From Cryobacterium gelidum (GTDB taxonomy: Bacteria; Actinomycetota; Actinomycetes; Actinomycetales; Microbacteriaceae), in assembly GCF_004403985.1 (NCBI RefSeq), contig NZ_SOHL01000027.1, positions 373-64,372 on the forward strand: a stretch of 64,000 bases of DNA, written 5' to 3'. This document shows, piece by piece, positions 37,288 through 45,883 of this stretch (position 1 is its first letter; every line of letters begins with the position of its first letter). The notes under the pieces were generated by a model, which saw only the letters and a program-made list of their open reading frames with translations, was not told where the DNA came from and did not search any database. The position numbers and the translations under genes are program-made.

Positions 37288-37797
37288 TCAGTTCGCGGTG
37301 ACGTCAACGCTGAACAGGGGTGTTCCATATTCAACGGTCGCCCCGTTTTCGGCATGCACAGCCGTCACGATCCCGGTGACCGTGGAGGCAACGTTGTTCA
37401 TCAGCTTCATGATTTCAACGATGCACACCGTGTCCCCGACCTCAACGCGCTGACCGACCTCAATGAAGGGAGTGGCGCCGGGTTCGGGGGAACGCCACAG
37501 AACCCCAATGCTGGGTGCCGTGATGGCGAAGTCCGTGGCATTGGCCGGAGCGTGTGCCGTTGCTGCCGGCGAGGACGGAATCGGAGCGGAAACCGCCACT
37601 GCGGGGGCCGCAACAGGGGCGACGACCGGCTCCGCGACCGGTGCAGGAGTCGTCATCGCGGTTGATCCGCCGGGAAGGTGGGCGCCGTTACGAGCAACGG
37701 AAATCTTTACGTCGCCGACGCTCACGACGGCCTCATCCCAGTCCGATTCGTGCAGGGCTGCGACAATGCTATTGATATCAGCGGACGAAAGACTCAC
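37288..37797 (-). CDS. Biotin carboxyl carrier protein (AccB-like)
   Basis: A 169-residue carrier. A short N-terminal helix region is followed by a Pro/Ala-rich linker (about 45-95) and a C-terminal biotinyl domain with the modification site EIMKLMN. Of the possible starts, the GTG at 37797 has AAAGGAG six bases upstream; the ATG at 37815 lacks a clear site. It is first in the five-gene leftward operon, divergent from the CoA-transferase genes, with operator 7 in between. Confidence 0.88.
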   Translation of the reverse strand: MSLSSADINSIVAALHESDWDEAVVSVGDVKISVARNGAHLPGGSTAMTTPAPVAEPVVAPVAAPAVAVSAPIPSSPAATAHAPANATDFAITAPSIGVLWRSPEPGATPFIEVGQRVEVGDTVCIVEIMKLMNNVASTVTGIVTAVHAENGATVEYGTPLFSVDVTAN

Positions 37798-37855
37798 TGT
37801 GGGCTCCTTTGCCATTCTCGGTCTGCCAGATTATGACCGACATGTTTAAATCAAA

Positions 37856-37865
37856 CAATCGGTTG
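37856..37865. promoter_or_regulatory. TetR-type operator 7 (CAATCGGTTG)
   Basis: It lies between the divergent BCCP and CoA-transferase operons, 59 bp from the BCCP start. The extended form is CAAACAATCGGTTGGCAG. Confidence 0.65.
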
Positions 37866-38008
37866 GCAGTTTTAGTATATGGTCACCACAACGAGGCGGT
37901 CAAGCTTTGTTGTCAATACGAAGTTCAACAAACTGATTCTGGTTTATCGAACAGACGTATGGTTGACTAGCTCAAGACCCAGCCAAGAACACGAAGTGAA
38001 GGTGTCCG

Positions 38009-38701
38009 GTGATTGACAAAGAAGTCCACGACGCGGGAGAAGCCGTTTCGGGAATCGAAAACGGCGCCACGATCATGATCGGCGGGTTCGGCCCTCCCGG
38101 CCAGCCCGTCGCGCTGATAGAGGCACTCCTGAACCGCGGGGTCAGCGACCTCGTGGTCATCAACAACAATGCCGGGGCGGGCGGGGACGCCATCTCCCGA
38201 CTTTTTGGAGCCGGCCGCGTTCGCAAAGTGATCTGTTCCTTCCCCAAAGCAATCGGCTCCACTGTTTTCGATGAACTTTTTCTCGCCGGCAAGATTGAGC
38301 TCGAGCTCGTCCCTCAAGGCAACCTCGCCGAACGCATCCGTGCTGCGGGTGCCGGAATCGGAGGTTTCTTCACCAAGACCGGTTACGGCACAGAGCTGGC
38401 CGCGGACAAGGAAGTGCGCCTCATCGACGGGGAACACTACGTGTTCGAGACACCCCTGCATGCAGATTTCGCCCTAATCCGGGCATCACGTGCAGATCGC
38501 TGGGGCAACCTCGTCTACCGCAAGACGGCGAGAAATTTCGGCCCCGTGATGGCTGCCGCAGCCAAGGTAACCATTGCCGAAGTCGATCACGTGGTGGCAC
38601 TCGGCGAACTGGATCCCGAGATCATCGTGACCCCCGGAATCTATGTGGACCGGTTCATAAGCACGGGCTACGCCCCGACCAACCCGAAAGTGACATCATG
38701 A
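38009..38701 (+). CDS. 3-oxoacid CoA-transferase, subunit A
   Basis: A 230-residue alpha subunit of a family I CoA-transferase (ScoA/PcaI-like). It has GATIMIGGFGPPGQP at the N-terminus and RIRAAGAGIGGFFTKTGYGT in the middle. It transfers CoA from succinyl-CoA or acetyl-CoA to a 3-oxo acid. The GTG at 38009 follows GAAGG. The stop overlaps the start of subunit B (ATGA). In the carboxylation model it activates the beta-keto acid made by HyuAB. Confidence 0.92.
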   Translation: MIDKEVHDAGEAVSGIENGATIMIGGFGPPGQPVALIEALLNRGVSDLVVINNNAGAGGDAISRLFGAGRVRKVICSFPKAIGSTVFDELFLAGKIELELVPQGNLAERIRAAGAGIGGFFTKTGYGTELAADKEVRLIDGEHYVFETPLHADFALIRASRADRWGNLVYRKTARNFGPVMAAAAKVTIAEVDHVVALGELDPEIIVTPGIYVDRFISTGYAPTNPKVTS

Positions 38702-39357
38702 GGCTTTCTCGCCACCAAATTGCGGCACGAGTGGCGAAAGACATCCCCGACGGCGCCTATGTGAACCTCGGTATCGGCGTACCGACACTCGTGGCGGATT
38801 ATCTACCCGAGGACAGGGAGATCATTCTCCACACAGAGAACGGGATGCTGGGAATGGGTGGCGCCGCGCTCCCGGGACAAGAAGATGCGGACCTGACCAA
38901 CGCGGGAAAGGTCTACGTCACCGAAGAGATCGGCGCGTCGTATTTCCATCATGCCGATTCCTTCGCGATGATGCGTGGAGGACACATCGACTTCTGCGTC
39001 ATGGGTGCCTACCAGGTTTCGGCGCGGGGCGACCTTGCCAACTGGCGCACGAACTCGACCACGTCCATTCCCGGCGTTGGCGGGGCGATGGACCTGGCAG
39101 CGGGAGCGAAACACGTCTACGTCGTGATGGACCTCTTTTCTAAGACCGGCGAGAGCAAACTCGTGCAGAACTGCAGCTACCCGCTCACCGGTGCCGAGTG
39201 CGTGGAACGGATATACACGGACGTGGCCGTGTTCGACGTCATTCCTGCCGGCGTTCGGATTCTCGAAATCTTCGATGATCTGGATGCGGGTCAGCTCTCG
39301 ACGCTGGTGGGATTCACCCTCATCGACGCGACAACGTCCGCAACCGTAAGGAACTGA
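38698..39357 (+). CDS. 3-oxoacid CoA-transferase, subunit B
   Basis: A 219-residue beta subunit. The catalytic glutamate is Glu47 in HTENGMLGMG. Other conserved parts are VNLGIGVPTLVADY and GGHIDFCVMGAYQVS. It is coupled to subunit A by a four-base overlap and is followed after one base by the SnoaL-like gene. Whether it is specific for acetoacetate, 3-oxoadipate or another acid cannot be read from the sequence. Confidence 0.93.
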   Translation: MRLSRHQIAARVAKDIPDGAYVNLGIGVPTLVADYLPEDREIILHTENGMLGMGGAALPGQEDADLTNAGKVYVTEEIGASYFHHADSFAMMRGGHIDFCVMGAYQVSARGDLANWRTNSTTSIPGVGGAMDLAAGAKHVYVVMDLFSKTGESKLVQNCSYPLTGAECVERIYTDVAVFDVIPAGVRILEIFDDLDAGQLSTLVGFTLIDATTSATVRN

Positions 39358-39358
39358 C

Positions 39359-39721
39359 ATGCCAACGAACTTCGACATAGCCCGTGCCTACTGGGATGCC
39401 GAAATCACGCGAGATCTCGATGCCATAATGGCCTCCTACCGAGACGATGCAACTTTTGTGGCACCGGGTTGGAACCTCCAAGGTCACGACGCCATTCGTG
39501 GCTTCTATGCAAACGCGAGCGACCTCTATCCGGGCCTTGAGGTCGCTATCGTGCACGAAACCACATCGGGTGCCGAGTCCGCATGTGAGTGGCAGTCCGT
39601 CCTCATCACGTCGGCAGGCATCAGATACCCGCTTCGGGGCATCAACTGCATGACGGTGATCGGCGGCAAGTTCGCCGCCGTCCGGTCGTTCTATGACACG
39701 GCGGAACTCACCTCCGCCTGA
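39359..39721 (+). CDS. SnoaL/NTF2-like small protein
   Basis: A 120-residue cone-shaped NTF2-fold protein (ARAYWDAEITRDLDAIMASY, DDATFVAPGWNLQGHDAIRG). Members include polyketide cyclases, ketosteroid isomerases and small hydratases or isomerases. It begins one base after the CoA-transferase B stop, so it is in that operon. It may isomerise a keto intermediate, but no catalytic assignment is possible. Confidence 0.8.
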   Translation: MPTNFDIARAYWDAEITRDLDAIMASYRDDATFVAPGWNLQGHDAIRGFYANASDLYPGLEVAIVHETTSGAESACEWQSVLITSAGIRYPLRGINCMTVIGGKFAAVRSFYDTAELTSA

Positions 39722-39790
39722 GCCGGGTTACGTCAGGCAAACGCGGCGCCCTGGCCAGAGTGAGGCAGCCCTTCCTCCGGCGGCCGATCC

Positions 39791-40417
39791 CTAATCGTGC
39801 GCGGCCGGTTGGGCTTCCAGCCCGTTGAACGTCAGCTCGACAAGGGCGGAAACGAGCTGTTCGTCCGAGAAGCTCCCCGCACTTCGCGATGGCCAGAAAC
39901 GAACGTTGTTCATCGCGCCGATCACAAAGCGTGTCAGGAGCCTGGCATCCAGCTGACTGCGAATCTGTCCGCTTTCCTGCGCCGCGGTGATCAGATCACG
40001 CACATGCCGTTCAAACTGCAGGCCGCGGTCTTTCGTCAGCGCCTTCCTCTCCCCCGTGAGGTTCCGTGACTCCGTGAAGAAGATGTTGGCGCGTTCAACG
40101 TTGGCCAGGTACCACAAGCTCTGTCGCGTCACGTATTCCAGCAACTCGTCGATCGGATCCAGGCCCAAGGCGGCAACCGCGTCGGCAATGACCATGGACT
40201 CCGAGTGCGATTCATCGAGGATGCGAAACAGGAGCTCTTCTTTGGAAGAGAAATAGTGGTAGAGGCTGCCCTTGAGCACACCCACGCGATCGGCGACCTC
40301 TTGAATTGAGGTGCCGGAGTAGCCTTTTTCCGACATGACGGAGATTGCTGCGGCGATGACGCTTCCGTCTCTGTTCCGGCCCTCCACCGAGGGGCGTTCA
40401 GATGATTTCGCTTTCAT
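39791..40417 (-). CDS. TetR-family regulator of the catabolic regulon
   Basis: A 208-residue repressor. The N-terminal helix-turn-helix (SGTSIQEVADRVGVLKGSLYHYF, residues about 30-52) is followed by a ligand domain like those of KstR2/FadR-type acyl-CoA sensors. The ATG at 40417 is chosen because the protein then has normal length; the longer frame would read through the operators. Two CAAWYGWTTG-type sites lie upstream of its start, and eight more lie at other promoters of the cluster. I infer that it represses all of them and is released by a pathway acyl-CoA. Confidence 0.88.
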   Translation of the reverse strand: MKAKSSERPSVEGRNRDGSVIAAAISVMSEKGYSGTSIQEVADRVGVLKGSLYHYFSSKEELLFRILDESHSESMVIADAVAALGLDPIDELLEYVTRQSLWYLANVERANIFFTESRNLTGERKALTKDRGLQFERHVRDLITAAQESGQIRSQLDARLLTRFVIGAMNNVRFWPSRSAGSFSDEQLVSALVELTFNGLEAQPAAHD

Positions 40418-40483
40418 GATTACCCATTTCTCAGCCAGGGTGGACTGCGCCGCGGTGCCTCTAATGTCTTTATAAAATACTAC

Positions 40484-40493
40484 CAATTGTTTG
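40484..40493. promoter_or_regulatory. TetR-type operator 8 (CAATTGTTTG)
   Basis: It lies 67 bp upstream of the tetR start, between tetR and the divergent FadB-like gene. The extended form ACCAATTGTTTGGT is nearly symmetrical, consistent with autoregulation. Confidence 0.65.
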
Positions 40494-40537
40494 GTATTTT
40501 GTCGGCATTTCCAACGGGTTTTTTTGGCTCTGACAAC

Positions 40538-40547
40538 CAAATGATTG
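40538..40547. promoter_or_regulatory. TetR-type operator 9 (CAAATGATTG)
   Basis: It lies 54 bp from operator 8 and 73 bp upstream of the FadB-like start. It is followed at once by TTTG, so several overlapping half-sites are possible. Confidence 0.6.
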
Positions 40548-40619
40548 TTTGATAGCATAGGTTGCATGCCGACGCAGATCGGGTGGTTTGAAAGCAGATC
40601 AAGGATGAGGCATCACGCT

Positions 40620-42674
40620 ATGGCAGTCGTCACAACGCTCGTACGCTCTGGCGTGGCGATCATCACTCTGGACAGTCCCCCCGTAAACATTGGCAACAGC
40701 ACCTTGCGGAGAGAGCTGCTCGCCGCTGTGGAAATCGTTGCGACCATGCCCGAGGTGCGCGCGGTCGTCCTCGCCAGTGGGCTCCCTGACTTCTATGCCG
40801 GATCCGACATCAAGGAATTCGATCACCCCGTCGAGGCGCCCCGACTCCCTGCCGTCATCGCAGCGTTGGAAGCCCTCCCCTGCCCCGTCGTTGCAGCCCT
40901 CACGGGTTTCGTTCTCGGTGGCGGCCTTGAGGTGACCCTCGGCTGCGACGCCAGAATCGCCGACTCCACAGCGATGATGGGTCTTCCGGAGGTAACTTTG
41001 GGAATCCTTCCCGGCGCCGGCGGTACCGTCCGGCTGCCTCGCCTCGTGGGGGTCGCTGCGGCGATCGACCTCATCTCGTCCGGGCGCCACATCACGGCGG
41101 AAGAGGCGCTCCGCCTGGGGCTTGTCGACAGCGTCGTTCCCCCGGATACTCTTCTCGATTCAGCCATTTCCGCTGCACGGGCCCTGGCGTCCAAGCGGCG
41201 GACACTCGATCTGATTCCCCCCGTTGACCCTCCCGCTCGAATTGAGCGCGCCATTGAAAAGGCCGCCGGCCGGGGTCGCGCCCGCCCCAATGTCACCCGC
41301 GCCGTCGGGCTCATCGTCGGCTCGGTCACCTGCGATCCGGCCGACGCTTTGGTACTCGAGCGCCAGGCGTTTGACGAGCTGCGGTCCAGCACCGAAGCGA
41401 TCAATCTCCGGTACCTGTTCTTCGCCACAAAAGCCGCCGCAAAAGGCCTCCGCACGGCTGCGACAGGTGCCCGGCTGTCACACATCGGGATCGCCGGCGC
41501 GGGAACAATGGGCTCCTCGATCGCTCAGGTGTGCCGAACGGCGGGCTTCGCGGTGACGCTCTTTGACTCCAATCCCGCAGTTCTTGAGCGCGCAACGATA
41601 TCTCTGGCACAAGCCCGCCCGGAGCAAGCAACCGACGGCGCCATGACCATGACGTTGAATGCTCAGGATCTGGCCACCGTAGACGTCATCATCGATGCCG
41701 TTTTTGAGGACATGCAGGTGAAGAAGGATCTTCTGGGGCTTCTTGAGTCCGTTGTTTCGTCCACCGTCGTTCTGGCCAGCAATACGTCCTACCTCAATCT
41801 GGATGAAATCTCCCAGGGCCTTCGCCGTCCGGAGCGCCTGGCCGGATTCCACTTCTTCAACCCTGCAGACAAGAATCCGCTCGTCGAAGTCATCCGCACG
41901 CGCTTCACCGATGACGCCACTGCCTCCACGCTGGCGGCTCTCGTTCGAACGCTGGGGAAAACCGGCGTCCCGGCGCGGGTCGGTGAAGGCTTCATCGGCA
42001 ACCGCATCTACACGGACTACCGAGCGCAGGCAGAATTCCTCGTCGAAGAGGGCGCCGCACCTCACGACGTCGACGCCGCCATGGTCGCCCTCGGCCTCCC
42101 CATCGGCGTTTTCGCCGTGTCCGACATGTCCGGTCTCGACATCGCGTGGGCGCGAAGGAAACGTCTGAGCGGCTCTCGAAACCCACTTGAACGTTACGTG
42201 ACCATCGCCGACACCCTCTGCGAGCAAGGCCACCTGGGCACCAAGACAGGCGAGGGGTGGTACGCCTATCCCGATGGAGCCAAACGGGGAATACCCAGCG
42301 AGAACACCGCGAAGATCATCGCGGAAAGCCGTGCCGCCCAGTCCATCACGCCTCGCCTTTTCACCTCGGCCGAGATCCAACAGCGCATCATCTGCTCCAT
42401 GCTGGTCGGAGCCGCAGAAGTTCTCGCGAGCGGCGTTGCCCAGCGCGCCAGCGACATCGACGTCGTGATGACGGCGGGTTTCGCATTTCCAAAGGCGTTG
42501 GGCGGCCCCATCCGTTTCGCAGCCGCGCAGTCCCCCACCTGGCTGATGGAGGGGCTGACAGCATCTCACCAGTCCTGCCCGTTGACCTTCGCCTTGGCTC
42601 GACCTGCGACCACGGGCGTCATGCCCGCAGAAGTTGTCGCCCTGCTAACCGCAGTGGGCTCGCCCCTCAGCTGA
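40620..42674 (+). CDS. FadB-like enoyl-CoA hydratase/3-hydroxyacyl-CoA dehydrogenase fusion
   Basis: A 684-residue bifunctional beta-oxidation protein. The N-terminal crotonase domain has SGLPDFYAGSDIKEF, LGGGLEVTLGCDARIA and GLPEVTLGILPGAGGT, with both hydratase glutamates present. The dehydrogenase domain starts near residue 300 (IGIAGAGTMGSSIAQ) and includes ASNTS and FHFFNPA. It hydrates an enoyl-CoA and oxidises the product with NAD. The ATG at 40620 has GATGAGG upstream; longer in-frame starts would overlap the operator. The 3' end overlaps the convergent ligase gene by eight bases. Confidence 0.92.
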   Translation: MAVVTTLVRSGVAIITLDSPPVNIGNSTLRRELLAAVEIVATMPEVRAVVLASGLPDFYAGSDIKEFDHPVEAPRLPAVIAALEALPCPVVAALTGFVLGGGLEVTLGCDARIADSTAMMGLPEVTLGILPGAGGTVRLPRLVGVAAAIDLISSGRHITAEEALRLGLVDSVVPPDTLLDSAISAARALASKRRTLDLIPPVDPPARIERAIEKAAGRGRARPNVTRAVGLIVGSVTCDPADALVLERQAFDELRSSTEAINLRYLFFATKAAAKGLRTAATGARLSHIGIAGAGTMGSSIAQVCRTAGFAVTLFDSNPAVLERATISLAQARPEQATDGAMTMTLNAQDLATVDVIIDAVFEDMQVKKDLLGLLESVVSSTVVLASNTSYLNLDEISQGLRRPERLAGFHFFNPADKNPLVEVIRTRFTDDATASTLAALVRTLGKTGVPARVGEGFIGNRIYTDYRAQAEFLVEEGAAPHDVDAAMVALGLPIGVFAVSDMSGLDIAWARRKRLSGSRNPLERYVTIADTLCEQGHLGTKTGEGWYAYPDGAKRGIPSENTAKIIAESRAAQSITPRLFTSAEIQQRIICSMLVGAAEVLASGVAQRASDIDVVMTAGFAFPKALGGPIRFAAAQSPTWLMEGLTASHQSCPLTFALARPATTGVMPAEVVALLTAVGSPLS

Positions 42675-44127
42675 GGGCGTTCTGCACTTCCAAGCCTCGG
42701 CGCAGATCCAATTTGCGAATCTTGCCGGTGGGAGTCTTCGGCATCACATCGATAACAAAGACATCCTGCGGGACCTTGAACCCTGCCAGCTGGGTCGCGG
42801 CCCACGTCAGGAGTTCAGCACCGGAGACGTTCTCCCCGCGTCGCAGCACGACAAACACAACAGGGACTTCGCCGAAGTCGGCATCGACGCGGGCGACTGC
42901 AGCGGCCTCACTCACGGCTGGATGTGATGACAGGACGCGCTCGATCTCCCCGGGGTAGATGTTCTGCCCACCGCGAATGATCAACTCCCGCTTTCGGTCG
43001 ACGATGTGCAAGCGTCTTTTCTTATCGAAAAGACCGATATCACCCGTGAGCAACCATCCATCTTCGACGGGGCGCGGCTCTGCAGTGCCCACGTAGTCGC
43101 TAAACACGGCTCCACCCCAAACCAGAACTTCGCCGCGGGCGTCTTCACCCGATGGGTCCCGGATCGTGACCCGCATGCCGGGAACGACTTCGCCCGCTGA
43201 GAGATAGTCCCCGGTGTTGTTCTCCTTCGTGCCTACGTGGTTCGTACTGACGATCGCGGTGGCCTCCGTCAGTCCATAGCCGAAGTAAATATGCGCTCTG
43301 GGAAACACCGCCCATGCATCGGCTGAGATTTGAGAGGGCGACGCCGCGGCGCCGATACCCACCCGCACCTCACCACCAAAGCGCACGCCGGCTTGGTGCA
43401 GGCGCGTCACCATGGTGGGGACGAGAGGGATGAATGTGGGCTGGAATTCATTCATTATTTCTTGCAGTCGCTCGGGTGAAAAACGACGAACCAAGCGCAA
43501 CGTGGCACCGGTCATCGCCATCATATTTATGCCCTGGTTCAGCGCATAGGTGTTGAAGACCGGAAGGGTGAGCAGAATGCGGTCTGCCTTGCCGATACCT
43601 ATCCAACGGTAGGTCGCGTCATAGTTAGAACTGAGGTTTCCCATGGATAGCAGCACACCCTTGGGATGCCCGGTCGACCCCGATGTCTGCAGAAGACAGG
43701 CGCCGGCCTCAGGGGAAAGTACGGCGGGGGCGGGGATCGCGGCCCCCGGCGGCGGCACATCGAACTCCCCCGTGACGACGATGTTCATTACGCCGTCAGG
43801 AAGCCCTAGCGACGTATCGCTGACGACGAGCGTCAGGCCGACGAGTGTCACGACTTCGACAACTTCTTGCTCTGTCAGCGCCCGGTTCAGAGGCATCACG
43901 ATTCCACCAAGGTAGAAAACGGCGTGTTGATAGACGATGAAGTTTGGCGTGCTGTCGATGAACAGGCCTACACGCGTTCCGATGCCGACAGCGCTCGTGA
44001 GGCTGGCCGCCACCTGTTGGATCGCCAAGCTGACTTCGCGGTAGCTGTAGGAACGTTCATCGGTGACCAGACACGCCTTCTCCGGTTGCGAGAAAGCCCA
44101 GTCAAGAATCGGTAGAGCCCGGTTCAT
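42667..44127 (-). CDS. AMP-forming acyl-CoA ligase
   Basis: A 486-residue ANL-superfamily enzyme. The P-loop is LLQTSGSTGHPKGV, followed by FGYGLTEAT, TGDIGLFD, DRKRELIIRGGQNIYPGEIE and the catalytic lysine motif PKTPTGKIRK. It activates a carboxylic acid with ATP and CoA. At 486 residues it is slightly short but complete. It lies 48 bp downstream of the flavin monooxygenase on the same strand, and probably shares its operator-controlled promoter. It may activate the acid produced after ring opening or oxygenation. Confidence 0.92.
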   Translation of the reverse strand: MNRALPILDWAFSQPEKACLVTDERSYSYREVSLAIQQVAASLTSAVGIGTRVGLFIDSTPNFIVYQHAVFYLGGIVMPLNRALTEQEVVEVVTLVGLTLVVSDTSLGLPDGVMNIVVTGEFDVPPPGAAIPAPAVLSPEAGACLLQTSGSTGHPKGVLLSMGNLSSNYDATYRWIGIGKADRILLTLPVFNTYALNQGINMMAMTGATLRLVRRFSPERLQEIMNEFQPTFIPLVPTMVTRLHQAGVRFGGEVRVGIGAAASPSQISADAWAVFPRAHIYFGYGLTEATAIVSTNHVGTKENNTGDYLSAGEVVPGMRVTIRDPSGEDARGEVLVWGGAVFSDYVGTAEPRPVEDGWLLTGDIGLFDKKRRLHIVDRKRELIIRGGQNIYPGEIERVLSSHPAVSEAAAVARVDADFGEVPVVFVVLRRGENVSGAELLTWAATQLAGFKVPQDVFVIDVMPKTPTGKIRKLDLRRGLEVQNALS

Positions 44128-44175
44128 GCGCGTGCCGCCTTCGAGAGGTCACGCTCGACGGGCCATCCGTTGAAC

Positions 44176-45543
44176 TCACACATAGAATTCAGGAGTGTTG
44201 AAGTACGGGACGGGAACCCCGAAGTCCTCTTCCAATTCCTTGAGATAGCCGTTCACCGCCGCGATGTCAACATGATTCGCGTTGCGCCGCACGTCCAGGA
44301 ACGTGCCGTTGTGTTTAAAGCTGGGCCGATACGACGCCCGTAATTCCTTGAGACGAGATCTATTCTCGCCAGAAACCAGTGCCTTCGCGTCTGCGGCCGC
44401 AAGCTGAACGAGTTGGTCGAAGACCGGGTACGTGTTGCCCGCGAAGTGCAGCACGCCAGCGCCGTACAGCCCCTCCACGTTGTCGACCAGTGCCCCAAGC
44501 AGAAACTTTGGCTGCCCCTCTTCATACTCGAGCGTCCCTTCGGGCAGCCAGGGAATGCTGTTGTCGTATCCGGTTGAAAGGACGATGACGTCGATCGCTT
44601 CGAAGCTGTCGTCCTCGAAGATCACCCCAGTTGGAGTGATCTCTCGAATATTGGGGCGATAGGAGAGCAAGCCGTGCGCCAGAGCGTGCAGCACTTGGAA
44701 GTTGGTGATGGGGTGCGTCGCGCCCAATGGGTGATCCGGCGCGGGCAGACCGTAGTTTGTGACGTCACCGACGACGGCGTCCAGCACTTTCTGGATGATT
44801 CCTGCGGAATCCAGCCCGACGAGTTCAGCAGGCAGTTTCTCATCGGGGATGTTTCCCTGCAAGAGGTCTCCCACCGGCACGCCGTAGGCGAGCTTAGGGA
44901 GGAACCAGTATCCCCGACGAGTGGAGAGAACAGCTTTCTCGGCCATGAACGCCGCGTCCGCTGCGATGTCAACGCCGCTATTGCCGGCACCGACGACCAG
45001 CACGTTCTTACCCCGGAAGACATCTATGTTGTCGTACTCCGAGCTGTGAATGATGATCCCGGTGAACCGTTCGGAACCGGCGAACTTGGGAATGACAGGA
45101 ACCCATTGACCTCCCGTTGCGCTGACAACGCCTCGGTAGTTGCGCGTCTCACCGGAGCCTAGCGCGACCGCCCAATATCGGCCGGCGTCGGTATCCACGG
45201 GCACAGCGCTGACAACGTCTGAATCGGTTCGGATGAACGCGGTCAGGCCGAATGCATCCGCAAAACTTCGAACATAGTCACGAATTTGGTGCCATTTGGG
45301 GTATAAAGGATATGTGGAGGGCATCGGATAGCCGATGAATCCTCCGTAGTCGCGACTAGAGATGAAATGACAGCTCTCATAGACAGGAGATCCGGGGTTG
45401 CTTTTGTCCCATATTCCACCGACAGCACTGTGACGCTCGAGGATTTCAACCTTGAGCCCATAGTTGAGGAATGCACGGGCGGTGACGAGGCCGGCAGGAC
45501 CCGCTCCGACGATCGCAAAGGTGTCAGGCAGCGCGAACGTCAT
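44176..45543 (-). CDS. Flavin-containing monooxygenase (class B, FMO/BVMO-like)
   Basis: A 455-residue two-dinucleotide-domain flavoprotein. The FAD motif is IVGAGPAG near residue 12, and the NADPH motif VVGAGNSGVDIA lies near 187. Between them is FTGIIIHSSEYDN, the FMO fingerprint FxGxxxHxxxY. Such enzymes oxygenate soft nucleophiles, or ketones as in Baeyer-Villiger chemistry. The ATG at 45543 follows GAGGAG. Operator 10 lies 69 bp upstream. It could start the pathway by turning a ketone into an ester or lactone, which the MBL or cyclase hydrolases could then open. Confidence 0.9.
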   Translation of the reverse strand: MTFALPDTFAIVGAGPAGLVTARAFLNYGLKVEILERHSAVGGIWDKSNPGSPVYESCHFISSRDYGGFIGYPMPSTYPLYPKWHQIRDYVRSFADAFGLTAFIRTDSDVVSAVPVDTDAGRYWAVALGSGETRNYRGVVSATGGQWVPVIPKFAGSERFTGIIIHSSEYDNIDVFRGKNVLVVGAGNSGVDIAADAAFMAEKAVLSTRRGYWFLPKLAYGVPVGDLLQGNIPDEKLPAELVGLDSAGIIQKVLDAVVGDVTNYGLPAPDHPLGATHPITNFQVLHALAHGLLSYRPNIREITPTGVIFEDDSFEAIDVIVLSTGYDNSIPWLPEGTLEYEEGQPKFLLGALVDNVEGLYGAGVLHFAGNTYPVFDQLVQLAAADAKALVSGENRSRLKELRASYRPSFKHNGTFLDVRRNANHVDIAAVNGYLKELEEDFGVPVPYFNTPEFYV

Positions 45544-45611
45544 GAGTTTCTCCTCGTATCTGGTGTCCCGGAACAAAGAGAAGGAAATATATTCTCGCCA
45601 TTGAGAGAAAC

Positions 45612-45621
45612 CAATCGTTTG
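45612..45621. promoter_or_regulatory. TetR-type operator 10 (CAATCGTTTG)
   Basis: The rightmost operator, identical to operator 3, upstream of the flavin monooxygenase. No further copy was seen to the right, so the regulon ends here. Confidence 0.68.
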
Positions 45622-45679
45622 TATGTTTCACATCCTCGTGCAGATATTTCAACCTGTCAATCTTCTCTCAGTTCTGGAA

Positions 45680-45838
45680 TCACTGTGCGAGCCGCTTGAG
45701 CTCGTCATCGGCTTCCACTGCCCGCCCGGCCAGTAGGGGAAAACGTGCACAATGCGCCTTCGTCGTTGACGTGGATGTATGCCCGAAGCCTGATTGTGCG
45801 CCCGCCGTCAGACGGGGAGGTCTGGCGTCCCTTTGGGA
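45680..45838 (-). pseudogene. Fossil C-terminus of a tyrosine integrase
   Basis: The frame encodes GFGHTSTSTTKAHCARFPLL and ends in LKRLAQ. The block GHTSTSTTKAH is identical to the C-terminal catalytic region of the integrase at 60554-61698, but Cys stands where the catalytic Tyr is expected (KAHC versus KAHY). Nothing upstream encodes the rest of an integrase. It lies exactly at the border between the TetR regulon and the radical SAM operon, suggesting that the island was assembled from two integrated elements. Confidence 0.78.
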
Positions 45839-45847
45839 TGCCCCCAC

Positions 45848-45883
45848 GTTGCGGTTCCAAGATCCGTTGCGGTTCCAAGATCC
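45848..45883 (+). repeat. Two perfect tandem copies of an 18 bp unit
   Basis: GTTGCGGTTCCAAGATCC occurs twice without a gap. It lies next to the integrase fossil and may be a scar of recombination or an end of a lost mobile element. Confidence 0.85.

Noticed and set aside
40418-40567. N-terminal extension of the TetR regulator
   Set aside because: The added 50 residues would be encoded by the operator-containing promoter region and are absent from normal TetR proteins, which start just before the HTH domain.
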